Counted from the stretch's first letter, positions 1-9,117 are shown. The stretch: DNA of 64,000 nt from Aureibaculum marinum (GCF_003813905.1 NZ_RPFJ01000005.1:1-64000), one strand, 5' to 3'. A program made the numbers and translations. The notes: generated by a model from the letters alone, not told the origin.

Positions 1-2
1 TT

Positions 3-71
3 TTATCAAGAGCATTTGCAGTAGTAAAGAGAGGAACACCGTACGTAGAACTACAAAAGTTTGTAGCTTAA
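3..71 (+). CDS. C-terminal end of a probable transposase (partial)
   Basis: The window opens inside a reading frame that ends LSRAFAVVKRGTPYVELQKF-VA-stop. The tail (basic, with RGTPYVEL) resembles the C-terminus of IS110-type transposases (Transposase_20 region), but 22 residues are too few to be sure. It is followed by about 40 AT-rich bases and then by a hairpin that starts the helicase cassette. IS110-family elements lack the usual terminal inverted repeats, which fits the absence of an obvious repeat after the stop. It could equally be the end of an unrelated host gene. The rest lies upstream of the window. Confidence 0.35.
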   Translation, partial: LSRAFAVVKRGTPYVELQKFVA

Positions 72-110
72 AAATAATCTTTAAATAATTTGGATTTGAC
101 CTTGGAATAC

Positions 111-218
111 GTATAAGAGCAGTAGCGGATTTCAAAGCAATTACCTGTCCGCCACCACGAAAGTTTATTAAATGCACAGACTTTGATTTTACCACTTCAC
201 CCGCTATTGCTCTTATAC
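111..218. repeat. Imperfect inverted repeat, attC-like outer end of the cassette
   Basis: GTATAAGAGCAGTAGCGG (111-128) pairs with CCGCTATTGCTCTTATAC (201-218) with one mismatch in 18, enclosing about 70 bases. The right arm runs directly into AATGTTGGGC. The form (long imperfect hairpin followed by a GTTRRRY-like GTTGGGC) recalls integron attC sites. No integrase is visible in the window, so this is resemblance only. Confidence 0.5.
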
Positions 219-230
219 AATGTTGGGCAA
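213..230 (+). repeat. Boundary repeat, left copy (TTATACAATGTTGGGCAA)
   Basis: This 18-base motif points into the helicase cassette. Its inverted partner, with one extra T, lies at the other side of the gene (5879-5897). Together the two copies frame the whole helicase-nuclease gene. Confidence 0.65.
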
Positions 231-351
231 TCGTGCTTTTTCTTTTCTGTCCGTGCGTTGGCTCAGACACACTCTTTGACAAGCTTTGGCTGGTGCGTTG
301 GTTTTGAGCGGCTTGGCAATGTGTGTGGATGTTGAGCGTTGGAGTCATTGG

Positions 352-3300
352 TTATCTTATTTCAATTATTTCAACTTCACTGTTTGTGTCGCCTATTGTT
401 ACCCTGTCTCCAATTGTTCTACCTTTTATTGAAGTAGCTAAAGGCTTCATAATATTTACAATTTGCACTCCATCAATAATTTCAGCACCATTAGTAGGAT
501 AGTCCACCAATTTCACCTTCAATTCCTTTTCATTACTTAGGAATTTGATTTTAACTGTGCTGTTAAGTTCGACTCTATTGTCAAAGAGAGAGTTTGGAAT
601 GAATTCTACTCGTTCTACTACTGGTTCTTGGTCTTTTTTCGAATGCCGTTTAATTATAGACCATTCAGATTCGTAATAATTATTATCAACTGGTTTTCCA
701 TTGGCAGTAAAACTTTGGAATACTAATCGACTGATGTCATTGTAGATATCCAAGGGCAAGACATTGTAATCTATCCGGTCAAAATCATTGTAAATTACTT
801 TGTAGCCTTGCAAGTGAAGTTGCTCCCGTGTCGAAATGTTTTCGGTCAAATGCGCTTTGAATTTTCTACGACCATTCTCATTGAAGTAAATGCCAATGAT
901 TTTTTCAGTTTCAACAGCTTCGATATGCACCAATTCCCCATCTTTATTCAATCCATTCATATATTCTTTCCCAATTCTCCTTGAAAGAAGTATTGGAATA
1001 TGGACTTTATTGACATGACCTGATTTATAGCATTGTAGAAGAAAACCTGTCTGGTAAATTTCTTGTATTGGAATTACATAATCAGCTTCCAATGGCTCTT
1101 TATCTGTCAGAATATATGTCCCTGATTTAAATAGGTTGAAGTATCGAAGTATTTTATCAGTTCTTGGTCTTGAATCAATCGGTTCAAATTGTTCTTCGGG
1201 AGTTTCTTCATCATATGTGTCAATGACCAAATCTGAACTTTGCACATCTAATGAATCATCCGTTCTTACTTCTTTTTCCTGTTGAATATTAGATTCCTGA
1301 TAGCCATAATCTGAAATGGATTCTATCTCTTTTTCTTCAAATACAGGAATCATGTTCCAAAGGGGTTCTAATGCTTTCTCTCTGTTGGTGTAATACTCAT
1401 AGCCACGAACTCTAAAGAACTGCCAACCGCATCTTTCAAGGACTTTTTGGCGCATAATGTCATTTTGATGCTGTTCGGGACCATGCCATTTATCCCCATC
1501 ACACTCAATTGCTATTTTAGTTCCATCAGGTAGTAGAGCAACCATATCAATCTTGTATCGACCTTTCGCCACTTCGTATTGAGGAATTATGCTAAGTTGC
1601 TTCCTTACAATATCGTTGTAAACGTCAACTTCAAACCAACTGTCGAAAGGCTCAGGTTGTGTTCCCATTCGCCTTTCTATTGGCGTGTTGAAAATCGGTT
1701 GATACGAGTTGTAATTTTTGAAATGGTCTAATAGTTTGTAGCGCAAATCATTTGTATTACTCAAATCGTCTAACTGCACCGAATGGAATAAAAAAATCTG
1801 CTCTTTGGCTCGACTTACTGCAACATTGAACCGTCTTTCGTCTTCTGGTTTCACAAGTGCTGACCTATTATGATTGTGAGCAGTAACCAAGCTTAAAAAG
1901 ATAATATCCCTTTCATCACCCTGAAAGGATGAAGAGTTCCCGCAAACAATTTTACGCTTATGAAATTCCTTTTCTCCAACTCTTTTCAAGAGTAGGTTTT
2001 CAATCACACTTGCTTGCTGATTTCCCTGAAGGGTTATCACTCCGATTGTCTTCCCATTATAGTTTTCGTCTTCGACTAACTTCCCAATTGTTTCAGCAAT
2101 GTGATTTGCCTCTGGCTCATTTATAATTCTTGCTCCTCTGCCCTCTGTGTAGCCATTGGGACAAAACTCTGCCATCAATGGTTCAAGACGATTTTCTGAA
2201 TATTGTTTAAGTGGATAAAGCCCTTTTCCATCAGGTGCATAAAAATGACGATTTGAAAATTCAATTATTTCAGGCATGCATCTGAAATGTTCTCTAAGAA
2301 CGGTAACTCCATCACAGAAAAATTTAGCATGGTCGAAAAAGCTGAACTCCGTTCCGTAATAATCTGAAAACGGGATTCCATTTAGATGACGCTTAATGTG
2401 AGGTGTCATTGTATTTGCATCAACACCAACATATTCAGGTGAAGTCTGCTTGTCATCTCCAACGATTATAATATTCTTTGTTATGTAGAGTAGGAATATC
2501 GCATCAGGACCAAGTTGACTGGCCTCATCAATAATTACATAGTCGTACATTTCTTGTTCAGGCTGTATCGTTTCGGCAACCTTGTATAACGGCATAATCC
2601 AACAAGGGACAGAATCTTTGCAATGTTCCATTTCTTGTTGAGCAATCTTTCGAAACTTCATTGCCCTTTTGCCTTTTCCTGTCTTACCAATTTTCTTTAC
2701 TGCCATTACCCAAGCATCTAAATGCTGTCTTAAAGAGCGGTTTTGTTGAAGACCTTCAACAACTTTATACCATGCTTTCTTTGAAGCGAGCTTTGCAGTC
2801 AGTTTCCTTTCCTTTCGTTCTAATTCACTAAGGTTTTGAATGAGTTGATTTTCATAATTCACATCCATCAACTTTTCAAGTTGATGTTGTGCATTTCTGA
2901 AATAGATTGCTTGTTTTAAATTTTGTACATCTTGGACTGAAAAAGAATTCACCTCCACAGATTTTACCGTATACGGGACTTCTGAATTAACTTCTGACCG
3001 TAGTTTATTAAAATTCATAAAATTCTCTTGAGCATAAATCAATTTATTGACTTTACTCAGTAACTCATCATAAAAGTGATAGTCAATTTTATCATACGCT
3101 TCAAGGATATCCTCTTTAATAGGATGAAAGTTGCCATGATTGAGATATGCTTTGGATTGATTAACCAAATCTTTATGCTCTGATATACTTTCAGTTATCT
3201 TGCTAAACTCAACTTTTAAAGCAGCTGTCTTTAGGTCTTCTTTATCAAAGAGTTTTATTTGCAAACTACTGATGGATTCAATAGCCGATTTTAATGCGTT

Positions 3301-5739
3301 TGCTTCATCAATTAACTTTGATAGTCGCAGAACCTCATTTTGAATTTGCTGGAAAAATGAAAACTTCTTGAATAACAAGTTTCCTTTGGGCACTTCCTTT
3401 TTCCAAATTTCCGATAGCTCTATAAAGTCTTGTTGAAAAGAGATATCCTTCAATACTGTTTCATACTCTGCAATAGTATCGCAAGGACTTCCATTGACAC
3501 GAACCGATTCAATAAAATAAAGTCGTTCTTTTATTTCTCTTGGTAGGAAGGGCTTTTTAATTGAAAAAGTAAACCCTGTTAATGGATTGCCTTCATTTAA
3601 GTAGGCAAGAAGTATTTGAGCATCATTTTTAAGTTGCTTTAAACTTTTGTCCTGAGGATAAGAGACTTCAATATCCTTATCAATCTGTCGTAAATCATGC
3701 TTTTCGAACTTTTCGAGCACTGACTTTGACTGATTCAATATTTGCAACCATTCCTGATTTCTGCCTTTCAAAAAGGATTCTATAACAGAAGAAGTGAAGT
3801 CAATCTGGAATTTATCTACTTCGTTGTAAAAGTTTTGAAGGTTATTTAGCTGTTGAAATAGTTGGTCAAAATCTGAACATGAAATTTTAAGGTTAGCATC
3901 TTTTGGAAAAGAGCCATTAGCAAGCTTAGCAGTAAGACCTGAATATTCCTTTAACTGGACAGCAGTAAGTAATTTATTGGGATCAGGTATTTCAAAAACA
4001 AATTCATCAGTCTCTATTTGCTTGTAATTTTCATGCAGTTGAATGAATTCCGTTAAGCGTGAAAGCAACTCATTATTTTCAATATTACTGAAATCGTCTT
4101 CGTACCATTCGAATAATGGAGTATCTCTTTCAAGGCTCTCAGCAATTTCAGTTAAAGTTCCTTTGTATTTTTCGTTAATCTCCTGTTTTCGTGTTGCTTT
4201 TTCCTTAATCTTGACAAGACTGTTAGAGGTTTCAGCGATTGATTCTCTCGTCTTCTTTAATTCATTTTCAAACTCATGAATTTGTGATTGATATTGAGTA
4301 AGATTGGCTCTAGATAATTCATCATTTATGGCATTGACACTTGATTGTAAGTCTTGGATGGAAGATGAATCCCCACTCAAAAGGTTTACTGCCAAATCTT
4401 GAAATTCGGGAGGGAGTTTATCTTTTAAAACTTCCAATGCTCTTTTTGTATAGGCGGTAATTAGAACCTTTTTACCGTTTGCGAGCAAGTGACAAATTAA
4501 ATTGGCAATAGTGTGCGACTTTCCTGTGCCTGGAGGACCTTGTACGAGAACTTTATTGTTTCTTTTGGATTTATCAACAATCTCTAATTGTTCGTCATTG
4601 TATTCCTTCGGGAAAAATATTGGCTCAATCTGTGAACTATTAACTGAGTTATCTGATAGAGAATTATCATCTTCAATATTGGGGTGGATGCCTATAAGGT
4701 CATTAATTGTCGGAATTTCTAGACTATCTTCACCATTTTCAATATTCTCCAATATCTTCTCATATAGAGCGGTAAAACTTCGTGTATTTCTTTTTCTAAG
4801 TAAGAGAGCTGGGGAAAAAGTGATATTTGGTTTTGAAGGTGTTCTATTTGGCTTTTCAATTAAGTGGTTATAGCTGCCATCAGGAGAAACCCTTTCTGCA
4901 AACATTTGTAGGGCATCCTCTGTGTTGCTAAAAATTGTTTCAATATTTTTCTCTTTAATGTAGTTTTCTACCGCCTTTTCGGCATCTATGATGTTTTGCG
5001 AATCAAACTGGTCAAATAAGTCAAGGATGGAATCAGTTTCAATCTGGGGTGCAGATTCTAAGTTTGGTGAAACGAAAATTTGTGAGTCCTTTTGAGAGTA
5101 CTCGAAGTTAATGTCAACTCTTTGGGTTAAAATATGTCTGAAAATCTTCGGTCTTTCATCATTTTCCTTGAAGTTCAATAGTCCGACACCAACCACTAAT
5201 TCGTACTCTTCTCCAAATTGCTGGGTCTTGTTGAATATTCGGAAAAGTTGTTTGTAGACAGAGTTTAATTTCTCATACTTCTCATGTTCAATTCTGTATG
5301 CTTTGAGTTTCTCGTTATATTCTATCAAGTCATCAATCCATTTTTTGTCAATGTATTGCTGTAATTCTTTTTCAAGTTCTGGGAAATCTTCGATTGAAAG
5401 AGTTTCTCCATTGATTTCAAGTGATTCCTTTAACTTAGGTTCATTTTCTTCATTTAATAATGTTGGCTTGTCAATCCATTTTTCCAAGTTTTCCGTAAGC
5501 TTGGAAAATTCTGGTTTCGTTGGCTCTTTAGGCTTCCTTACTTTCAACCAATAGTCGTTGTCTTCGTTGAAGTCGCTTCTGATAATGTTTTCAAAATGCT
5601 CATTTTCGGGAATATCGTTCAGCCAAAATTTCTCTGGATATTGTGTTTCTTGAGCGTCAATGTCGCGGACAGGGTTACTTCTAAGTTTCGAGAACTCTTT
5701 GAGGTAATTAAATATTTGTAAGTATTTGTCCTTTTTCAT
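352..5739 (-). CDS. Large SF1-type helicase with C-terminal nuclease domain (putative anti-phage protein)
   Basis: A 1795-residue protein. It has a Walker A motif QGPPGTGKSH (Lys407), then a roughly 500-residue charged, coiled-coil-like insertion. Walker B is IIDEAS (Asp1071-Glu1072), followed by VGDDKQTSP, and the later SF1 motifs are FQGDERDIIF (near 1271) and RRFNVAVSRAKEQ (near 1301). This is the AAA_11/AAA_12 (UPF1-like) layout. After it, KIDMVALL (Asp1398), AIECDGDKWHG (Glu1412, Asp1414) and FFRVRGYEYY match a restriction-endonuclease fold of the MTES_1575/Vsr-like kind. I recognise no domain in about 1500-1795, nor in the N-terminal 380 residues. The helicase-plus-nuclease layout is common in single-gene defence proteins, so DNA or RNA processing against phage is the inferred role. 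It stands alone between repeats and is not in an operon with its neighbours. Confidence 0.8.
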   Translation of the reverse strand: MKKDKYLQIFNYLKEFSKLRSNPVRDIDAQETQYPEKFWLNDIPENEHFENIIRSDFNEDNDYWLKVRKPKEPTKPEFSKLTENLEKWIDKPTLLNEENEPKLKESLEINGETLSIEDFPELEKELQQYIDKKWIDDLIEYNEKLKAYRIEHEKYEKLNSVYKQLFRIFNKTQQFGEEYELVVGVGLLNFKENDERPKIFRHILTQRVDINFEYSQKDSQIFVSPNLESAPQIETDSILDLFDQFDSQNIIDAEKAVENYIKEKNIETIFSNTEDALQMFAERVSPDGSYNHLIEKPNRTPSKPNITFSPALLLRKRNTRSFTALYEKILENIENGEDSLEIPTINDLIGIHPNIEDDNSLSDNSVNSSQIEPIFFPKEYNDEQLEIVDKSKRNNKVLVQGPPGTGKSHTIANLICHLLANGKKVLITAYTKRALEVLKDKLPPEFQDLAVNLLSGDSSSIQDLQSSVNAINDELSRANLTQYQSQIHEFENELKKTRESIAETSNSLVKIKEKATRKQEINEKYKGTLTEIAESLERDTPLFEWYEDDFSNIENNELLSRLTEFIQLHENYKQIETDEFVFEIPDPNKLLTAVQLKEYSGLTAKLANGSFPKDANLKISCSDFDQLFQQLNNLQNFYNEVDKFQIDFTSSVIESFLKGRNQEWLQILNQSKSVLEKFEKHDLRQIDKDIEVSYPQDKSLKQLKNDAQILLAYLNEGNPLTGFTFSIKKPFLPREIKERLYFIESVRVNGSPCDTIAEYETVLKDISFQQDFIELSEIWKKEVPKGNLLFKKFSFFQQIQNEVLRLSKLIDEANALKSAIESISSLQIKLFDKEDLKTAALKVEFSKITESISEHKDLVNQSKAYLNHGNFHPIKEDILEAYDKIDYHFYDELLSKVNKLIYAQENFMNFNKLRSEVNSEVPYTVKSVEVNSFSVQDVQNLKQAIYFRNAQHQLEKLMDVNYENQLIQNLSELERKERKLTAKLASKKAWYKVVEGLQQNRSLRQHLDAWVMAVKKIGKTGKGKRAMKFRKIAQQEMEHCKDSVPCWIMPLYKVAETIQPEQEMYDYVIIDEASQLGPDAIFLLYITKNIIIVGDDKQTSPEYVGVDANTMTPHIKRHLNGIPFSDYYGTEFSFFDHAKFFCDGVTVLREHFRCMPEIIEFSNRHFYAPDGKGLYPLKQYSENRLEPLMAEFCPNGYTEGRGARIINEPEANHIAETIGKLVEDENYNGKTIGVITLQGNQQASVIENLLLKRVGEKEFHKRKIVCGNSSSFQGDERDIIFLSLVTAHNHNRSALVKPEDERRFNVAVSRAKEQIFLFHSVQLDDLSNTNDLRYKLLDHFKNYNSYQPIFNTPIERRMGTQPEPFDSWFEVDVYNDIVRKQLSIIPQYEVAKGRYKIDMVALLPDGTKIAIECDGDKWHGPEQHQNDIMRQKVLERCGWQFFRVRGYEYYTNREKALEPLWNMIPVFEEKEIESISDYGYQESNIQQEKEVRTDDSLDVQSSDLVIDTYDEETPEEQFEPIDSRPRTDKILRYFNLFKSGTYILTDKEPLEADYVIPIQEIYQTGFLLQCYKSGHVNKVHIPILLSRRIGKEYMNGLNKDGELVHIEAVETEKIIGIYFNENGRRKFKAHLTENISTREQLHLQGYKVIYNDFDRIDYNVLPLDIYNDISRLVFQSFTANGKPVDNNYYESEWSIIKRHSKKDQEPVVERVEFIPNSLFDNRVELNSTVKIKFLSNEKELKVKLVDYPTNGAEIIDGVQIVNIMKPLATSIKGRTIGDRVTIGDTNSEVEIIEIR

Positions 5740-5795
5740 TTCACTCCATTATTCATTTTTCAATTTATCAATTTCCTGTCGAGCGTTGGCAAAAA

Positions 5796-5856
5796 TTCAG
5801 GCTCTTTTGGTTTTTTGCGTTGGCTTTGTGTGTCGGCAAAACCAAATGTGCCTGAA
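5796..5856. repeat. Imperfect inverted repeat upstream of the helicase gene
   Basis: TTCAGGC and TTGGTTTT (5796-5814) pair with AAAACCAA and GCCTGAA (5838-5856), interrupted by a short mismatch. It lies inside the GC-richer leader of the helicase gene, between two GCGTTGG motifs. It may fold in the mRNA leader or be part of the cassette end. Confidence 0.5.
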
Positions 5857-5878
5857 TGTGCGGTCGGCTTTTTGCATG

Positions 5879-5897
5879 TTGCCCAACAATTGTATAA
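5879..5897 (-). repeat. Boundary repeat, right copy (inverted)
   Basis: On the minus strand it reads TTATACAATTGTTGGGCAA, identical to the left copy except for one added T. The copy therefore also points towards the gene. GTTGGGC / GCCCAAC at the two edges fits the core-site patterns GTTRRRY / RYYYAAC of integron cassettes. Confidence 0.65.
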
Positions 5898-5914
5898 ACG
5901 TATTGCGTTTATAT
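5892..5914. repeat. Short hairpin at the right edge of the cassette
   Basis: GTATAAACG (5892-5900) pairs with CGTTTATAT (5906-5914), eight of nine positions, around a five-base loop. It overlaps the outer part of the right boundary repeat, as the longer hairpin does on the left side. Host-like AT-rich sequence follows. Confidence 0.45.
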
Positions 5915-5998
5915 CCGTTATGGCCTTAAATATAATTATTTTTTTAAAAAATAAAAAAACACCTTATAAACATTGATGTTTTACCTAGGTACAAATAA

Positions 5999-6035
5999 AT
6001 TTATCCGTTACTTAACCGTTAAGTAACGGATAAAT
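5999..6035. repeat. Perfect 18-bp palindrome with one central base
   Basis: ATTTATCCGTTACTTAAC, one C, then the exact reverse complement. It lies between the right edge of the helicase cassette and the terminator of the gapN-like gene. ATCCGTTA also occurs at 5913-5920 at the cassette edge. It has no U-tract, so it is not an obvious terminator. An operator, a protein-binding dyad or a recombination target are all possible. The 363-base stretch between the helicase and gapN genes otherwise holds the cassette end and AT-rich filler. Confidence 0.6.
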
Positions 6036-6048
6036 AAAATACAAAAAG

Positions 6049-6084
6049 AAAACCCAAAATAAGCTAAGCTTACTTTGGGTTTTT
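6049..6084 (-). terminator. Rho-independent terminator after gapN
   Basis: AACCCAAA...TTTGGGTT forms a long stem with one mismatch around TAAGCT/AGCTTA, and it has T-rich sequence on both strands. It lies 20 bases beyond the stop of the minus-strand dehydrogenase gene. It could also stop transcription entering from the left. Confidence 0.75.
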
Positions 6085-6102
6085 CTATTTCTGTAAAAAA
6101 TT

Positions 6103-7686
6103 TTATAAAATATAATCTGTACTAATAAAATTAGATTTTCTAGATTTTAATAAATCTAATAAAATTTTATTGTTATACTCATTGTCTTTTGAAGCTACAA
6201 ATGTTCTAATAGAAAAAGAACGCAATGCATCGTGTACACTTAATGTAGAAACCGCAGAATCTTTACGTCCTGTGAATGGAAATACATCTGGTCCTCGTTG
6301 GCAAGAGCTGTTTAAATTTACCCTACATACCAAATTAACTAAAGTATCAATTAATGGTGCTAACGAATGTACATTTTTACCAAATAAACTTACTTGTTGC
6401 CCGTAATTAGAATCAGCCATATCATGTAATGGTTCTTGTATGTCTGTAAAAGACACAATAGGTACAACAGGACCAAACTGTTCTTCTTTATAAACACGCA
6501 TATTTTTAGTTACTGGATATAATACCGCCGGAAAAATAAAATTATCAGTGGTTTCGCCACCTTTTTTATTAATTATTTTTGCTCCTTTAGACAAGGCATC
6601 ATCAATTAATTCTTGAATATAAGCAGGCTTGTCTGGTTCTGGCAATGGTGTAAGTTTTACGCCTTCTTCCCAAGGGTTACCAAATTTTAAAGCGTCTACT
6701 CTTTCGGCATATCGTTTGTTAAACTCTTCTCTAATGTTTTCATGTACATAAATTAACTTTAATGCTGTACAACGTTGTCCGTTAAAAGATAATGACCCTG
6801 CAATACACTCATCAATTGTTAAATCTAAATCTGCATCTGGTAAAATTATTGCCGGATTTTTAGCTTCTAATCCTAATACCAAACGCAATCTATTTTTATT
6901 AGGATGTTGGTCTTGTAATGCTATTGCAGATTTGCTATTTCCTATTAAGGCCAATACGTCTATTCTGCCGGTTTGCATAATAGGCGTAGCTACTTGCCTA
7001 CCTCTTCCATAAATAATATTTACTACACCTTTAGGAAAACTTTTTTGAAATGCTTCTAACAACGGAGAAATACATAAAACACCAAATTTTGCGGGTTTAA
7101 AAATAACTGTATTTCCCATAATTAATGCCGGAATAAGCAATGCAAATGTCTCGTTTAAAGGATAATTATAGGGTCCCAAACACAAAACAACACCTAATGG
7201 CCCTCGTTTAATATGTGCATAAATACCATCTTGATTTGTAAATTTTGCACTATCTCGGTCTAACTCCTTGTACTCTTCAATGGTATCGTAAATATAATCT
7301 ATTGTACGATCAAACTCTTTTTGAGAATCTTCAAGTGATTTTCCAATTTCCCACATTAATAACTTAACAACCTCATCGCGTTTTGTTTTCATTAGGTCTA
7401 CAAATTTTTCTAGACACGCAATGCGTTTTTCTACTCTCATTGTTGGCCAATTTCCTTGCCCTCTATCATAGGCATCACAAGCAGCTTTTAAAGCCTCAAG
7501 AGCTGTTTCTTTTTCCATATATGGAATAGAACCCAATAACGTAGGTTGGTATGTTTCTGTTGTAGATATAGTAGAAAAAACATCTGTTGTTTTACCTGAC
7601 CATGTTTTTAACTCTCCATCTACCAAATAAGTTCTTTGGTGTAAGGGTTCATTAATTTTATATTTTGTTACTATAGTATTCATCAT
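6103..7686 (-). CDS. gapN: NADP-dependent glyceraldehyde-3-phosphate dehydrogenase (GapN-type aldehyde dehydrogenase)
   Basis: Non-phosphorylating oxidation of glyceraldehyde-3-phosphate to 3-phosphoglycerate with formation of NADPH, in the cytoplasm. The 527 residues cover the whole aldehyde dehydrogenase fold. Visible are the oxyanion Asn in GPYNYPLN (Asn174), the general base Glu274 in LGLEAKNP and the nucleophile Cys306 in NGQRCTA. The C-terminal [15 protein letters not shown] segment resembles ARGPDHFPF in plant and streptococcal GapN and favours this subfamily (ALDH11) over other aldehyde dehydrogenases. Substrate choice is nevertheless inferred. The gene stands alone, with a weak hairpin before it and a good terminator after it. 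Confidence 0.8.
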   Translation of the reverse strand: MMNTIVTKYKINEPLHQRTYLVDGELKTWSGKTTDVFSTISTTETYQPTLLGSIPYMEKETALEALKAACDAYDRGQGNWPTMRVEKRIACLEKFVDLMKTKRDEVVKLLMWEIGKSLEDSQKEFDRTIDYIYDTIEEYKELDRDSAKFTNQDGIYAHIKRGPLGVVLCLGPYNYPLNETFALLIPALIMGNTVIFKPAKFGVLCISPLLEAFQKSFPKGVVNIIYGRGRQVATPIMQTGRIDVLALIGNSKSAIALQDQHPNKNRLRLVLGLEAKNPAIILPDADLDLTIDECIAGSLSFNGQRCTALKLIYVHENIREEFNKRYAERVDALKFGNPWEEGVKLTPLPEPDKPAYIQELIDDALSKGAKIINKKGGETTDNFIFPAVLYPVTKNMRVYKEEQFGPVVPIVSFTDIQEPLHDMADSNYGQQVSLFGKNVHSLAPLIDTLVNLVCRVNLNSSCQRGPDVFPFTGRKDSAVSTLSVHDALRSFSIRTFVASKDNEYNNKILLDLLKSRKSNFISTDYIL

Positions 7687-7709
7687 ATTTTAATTTGAAC
7701 AGTAAAAAT

Positions 7710-7739
7710 AATCTTTTAAAGAACATAACTTAAAAGATT
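7710..7739 (-). terminator. Weak hairpin terminator after ilvA
   Basis: AATCTTTTAA and TTAAAAGATT form a ten-pair AT-rich stem with a ten-base loop. On the minus strand it is followed by ATTATTTTTA. It lies between ilvA and gapN and may only partly separate them. Confidence 0.45.
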
Positions 7740-7815
7740 CTATAAAAAAAGACAATAAGGTTTTCGATTAAATGCTTGTATTTTATTCTAATTCACCTTT
7801 AAAATTAAAACAATT

Positions 7816-9078
7816 TTATACTAAAAAGTCGAACAGATTAGGCTTGTCATTAATATACTCACCAAAGAAATTATGAGCTTTCATACGTGCAATTAACGGC
7901 TCTAAATCGTGTTGATTTTTTAATTCTATACCCACAACCGCAGGTCCGTTTTCTTTACTATTTTTTTTAGTGTATTCAAAATGAGTTATATCATCATTAG
8001 GACCTAAAATATCGGCCACAAATTCTTTTAAAGCTCCCGCTCTTTGCGGAAACCTAATTATAAAGTAATGTTTTAAATTAGCATAAAGCAAGGCTCTTTC
8101 TTTTATTTCAGACATTCTGGTAATATCATTATTACTACCACTAACAATACACACCACATTTTTACCTTTAATTTCTTCTGCAAACAAATCCAATGCGGCA
8201 ATAGATAAAGCTCCGGCAGGCTCAACCACAATAGCATCTTTATTGTAAAGGTCTAAAATAGTCTGACATATTTTACCCTCAGGAATTGTTATCATTTTAT
8301 TCAAATTCTGTTTACAAATAGTAAAGGTTAAATTACCTACTTGTTTTACAGCGGCACCATCAACAAAGCGGTCTATTTTATCTAAAATTACAACCTTATC
8401 TTTTTCTAATGCAGATTTCATCGAAGGAGCTCCTTCTGGCTCTATTCCAATAATTTTTGTAGTTGGTGACAACCATTTAAAAACACTAGAAACGCCAGAA
8501 GCCAACCCTCCTCCTCCAACTGGTAAAAAGATATAATCTATTGGTTTTTGTGCTTGCTCAACAATTTCTAGACCTACAGTAGCCTGACCTTCAATAATTT
8601 TTATATCATCAAAAGGATGAACAAACGTTTTATTTTGATTTGTACATAGTGTTTTTGCCATTGCTGAAGCATCATCAAAAGTATCTCCTGTTAATACTAC
8701 TTCAACAAAATCACCACCAAACATTTTTACTTGTTCTATTTTTTGTTTTGGTGTAGGCGTAGGCATTACAATAGTACCTTTTATTTTTAATTTGTTACAA
8801 GCAAAGGCAACACCTTGTGCATGATTTCCTGCACTTGCACATACAATTCCGTTTTCGGTTTCTTTAGCAGATAATGAGCTTATATTATGATAGGCTCCTC
8901 TAATTTTATAACTCCGTACTTGTTGTAAATCTTCTCGTTTTAATAAAATAGTAGCATCAAATTTAGACGATAAATTTAAGTTTTTTTGTAATGGTGTTTT
9001 TGTTGCAACATCTTTTAAAATCTCAGCAGCTTGTTTTATAGATTTTAAAGTTATTTTATTTGTAATACTTTCAGCCAT
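7816..9078 (-). CDS. ilvA: Threonine dehydratase (threonine ammonia-lyase), biosynthetic
   Basis: Pyridoxal-phosphate enzyme that turns threonine into 2-oxobutanoate, the first committed step to isoleucine. The 420 residues contain the PLP lysine in SYKIRGA (Lys58), the phosphate-binding glycine loop VGGGGLASG, and the SGSNND segment near the end of the catalytic domain. A single ACT-like regulatory domain follows (from about 335, HYFIIRFPQRAGALKEF). This is the short form with one regulatory domain; a catabolic TdcB-type enzyme would lack it. It is the last gene of the ilv cluster. A hairpin terminator lies between ilvC and this gene, so its expression may be partly separate. Confidence 0.93.
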   Translation of the reverse strand: MAESITNKITLKSIKQAAEILKDVATKTPLQKNLNLSSKFDATILLKREDLQQVRSYKIRGAYHNISSLSAKETENGIVCASAGNHAQGVAFACNKLKIKGTIVMPTPTPKQKIEQVKMFGGDFVEVVLTGDTFDDASAMAKTLCTNQNKTFVHPFDDIKIIEGQATVGLEIVEQAQKPIDYIFLPVGGGGLASGVSSVFKWLSPTTKIIGIEPEGAPSMKSALEKDKVVILDKIDRFVDGAAVKQVGNLTFTICKQNLNKMITIPEGKICQTILDLYNKDAIVVEPAGALSIAALDLFAEEIKGKNVVCIVSGSNNDITRMSEIKERALLYANLKHYFIIRFPQRAGALKEFVADILGPNDDITHFEYTKKNSKENGPAVVGIELKNQHDLEPLIARMKAHNFFGEYINDKPNLFDFLV

Positions 9079-9117
9079 ACTAAAATTAAAATAAGGAAAG
9101 GTATTTGTTTTAAATTG

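Larger units (their letters stand above)
111..5914. mobile_element. Putative mobile cassette carrying a helicase-nuclease gene
   Basis: A single large gene lies between inverted copies of TTATACAAT(T)GTTGGGCAA, each with a hairpin on its outer side (111-218 and 5892-5914). The non-coding flanks are visibly richer in G and C than the surrounding host DNA. They carry the motif GCGTTGG five times (255-261, 295-301, 336-342, 5783-5789, 5817-5823). A possible transposase end lies just outside on the left, and AT-rich host-like DNA resumes on the right near 5925. No integrase or recombinase is present inside, so movement would need a factor supplied elsewhere. The call is an inference from structure; an ancient repeat-flanked insertion is the alternative. 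Confidence 0.45.
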
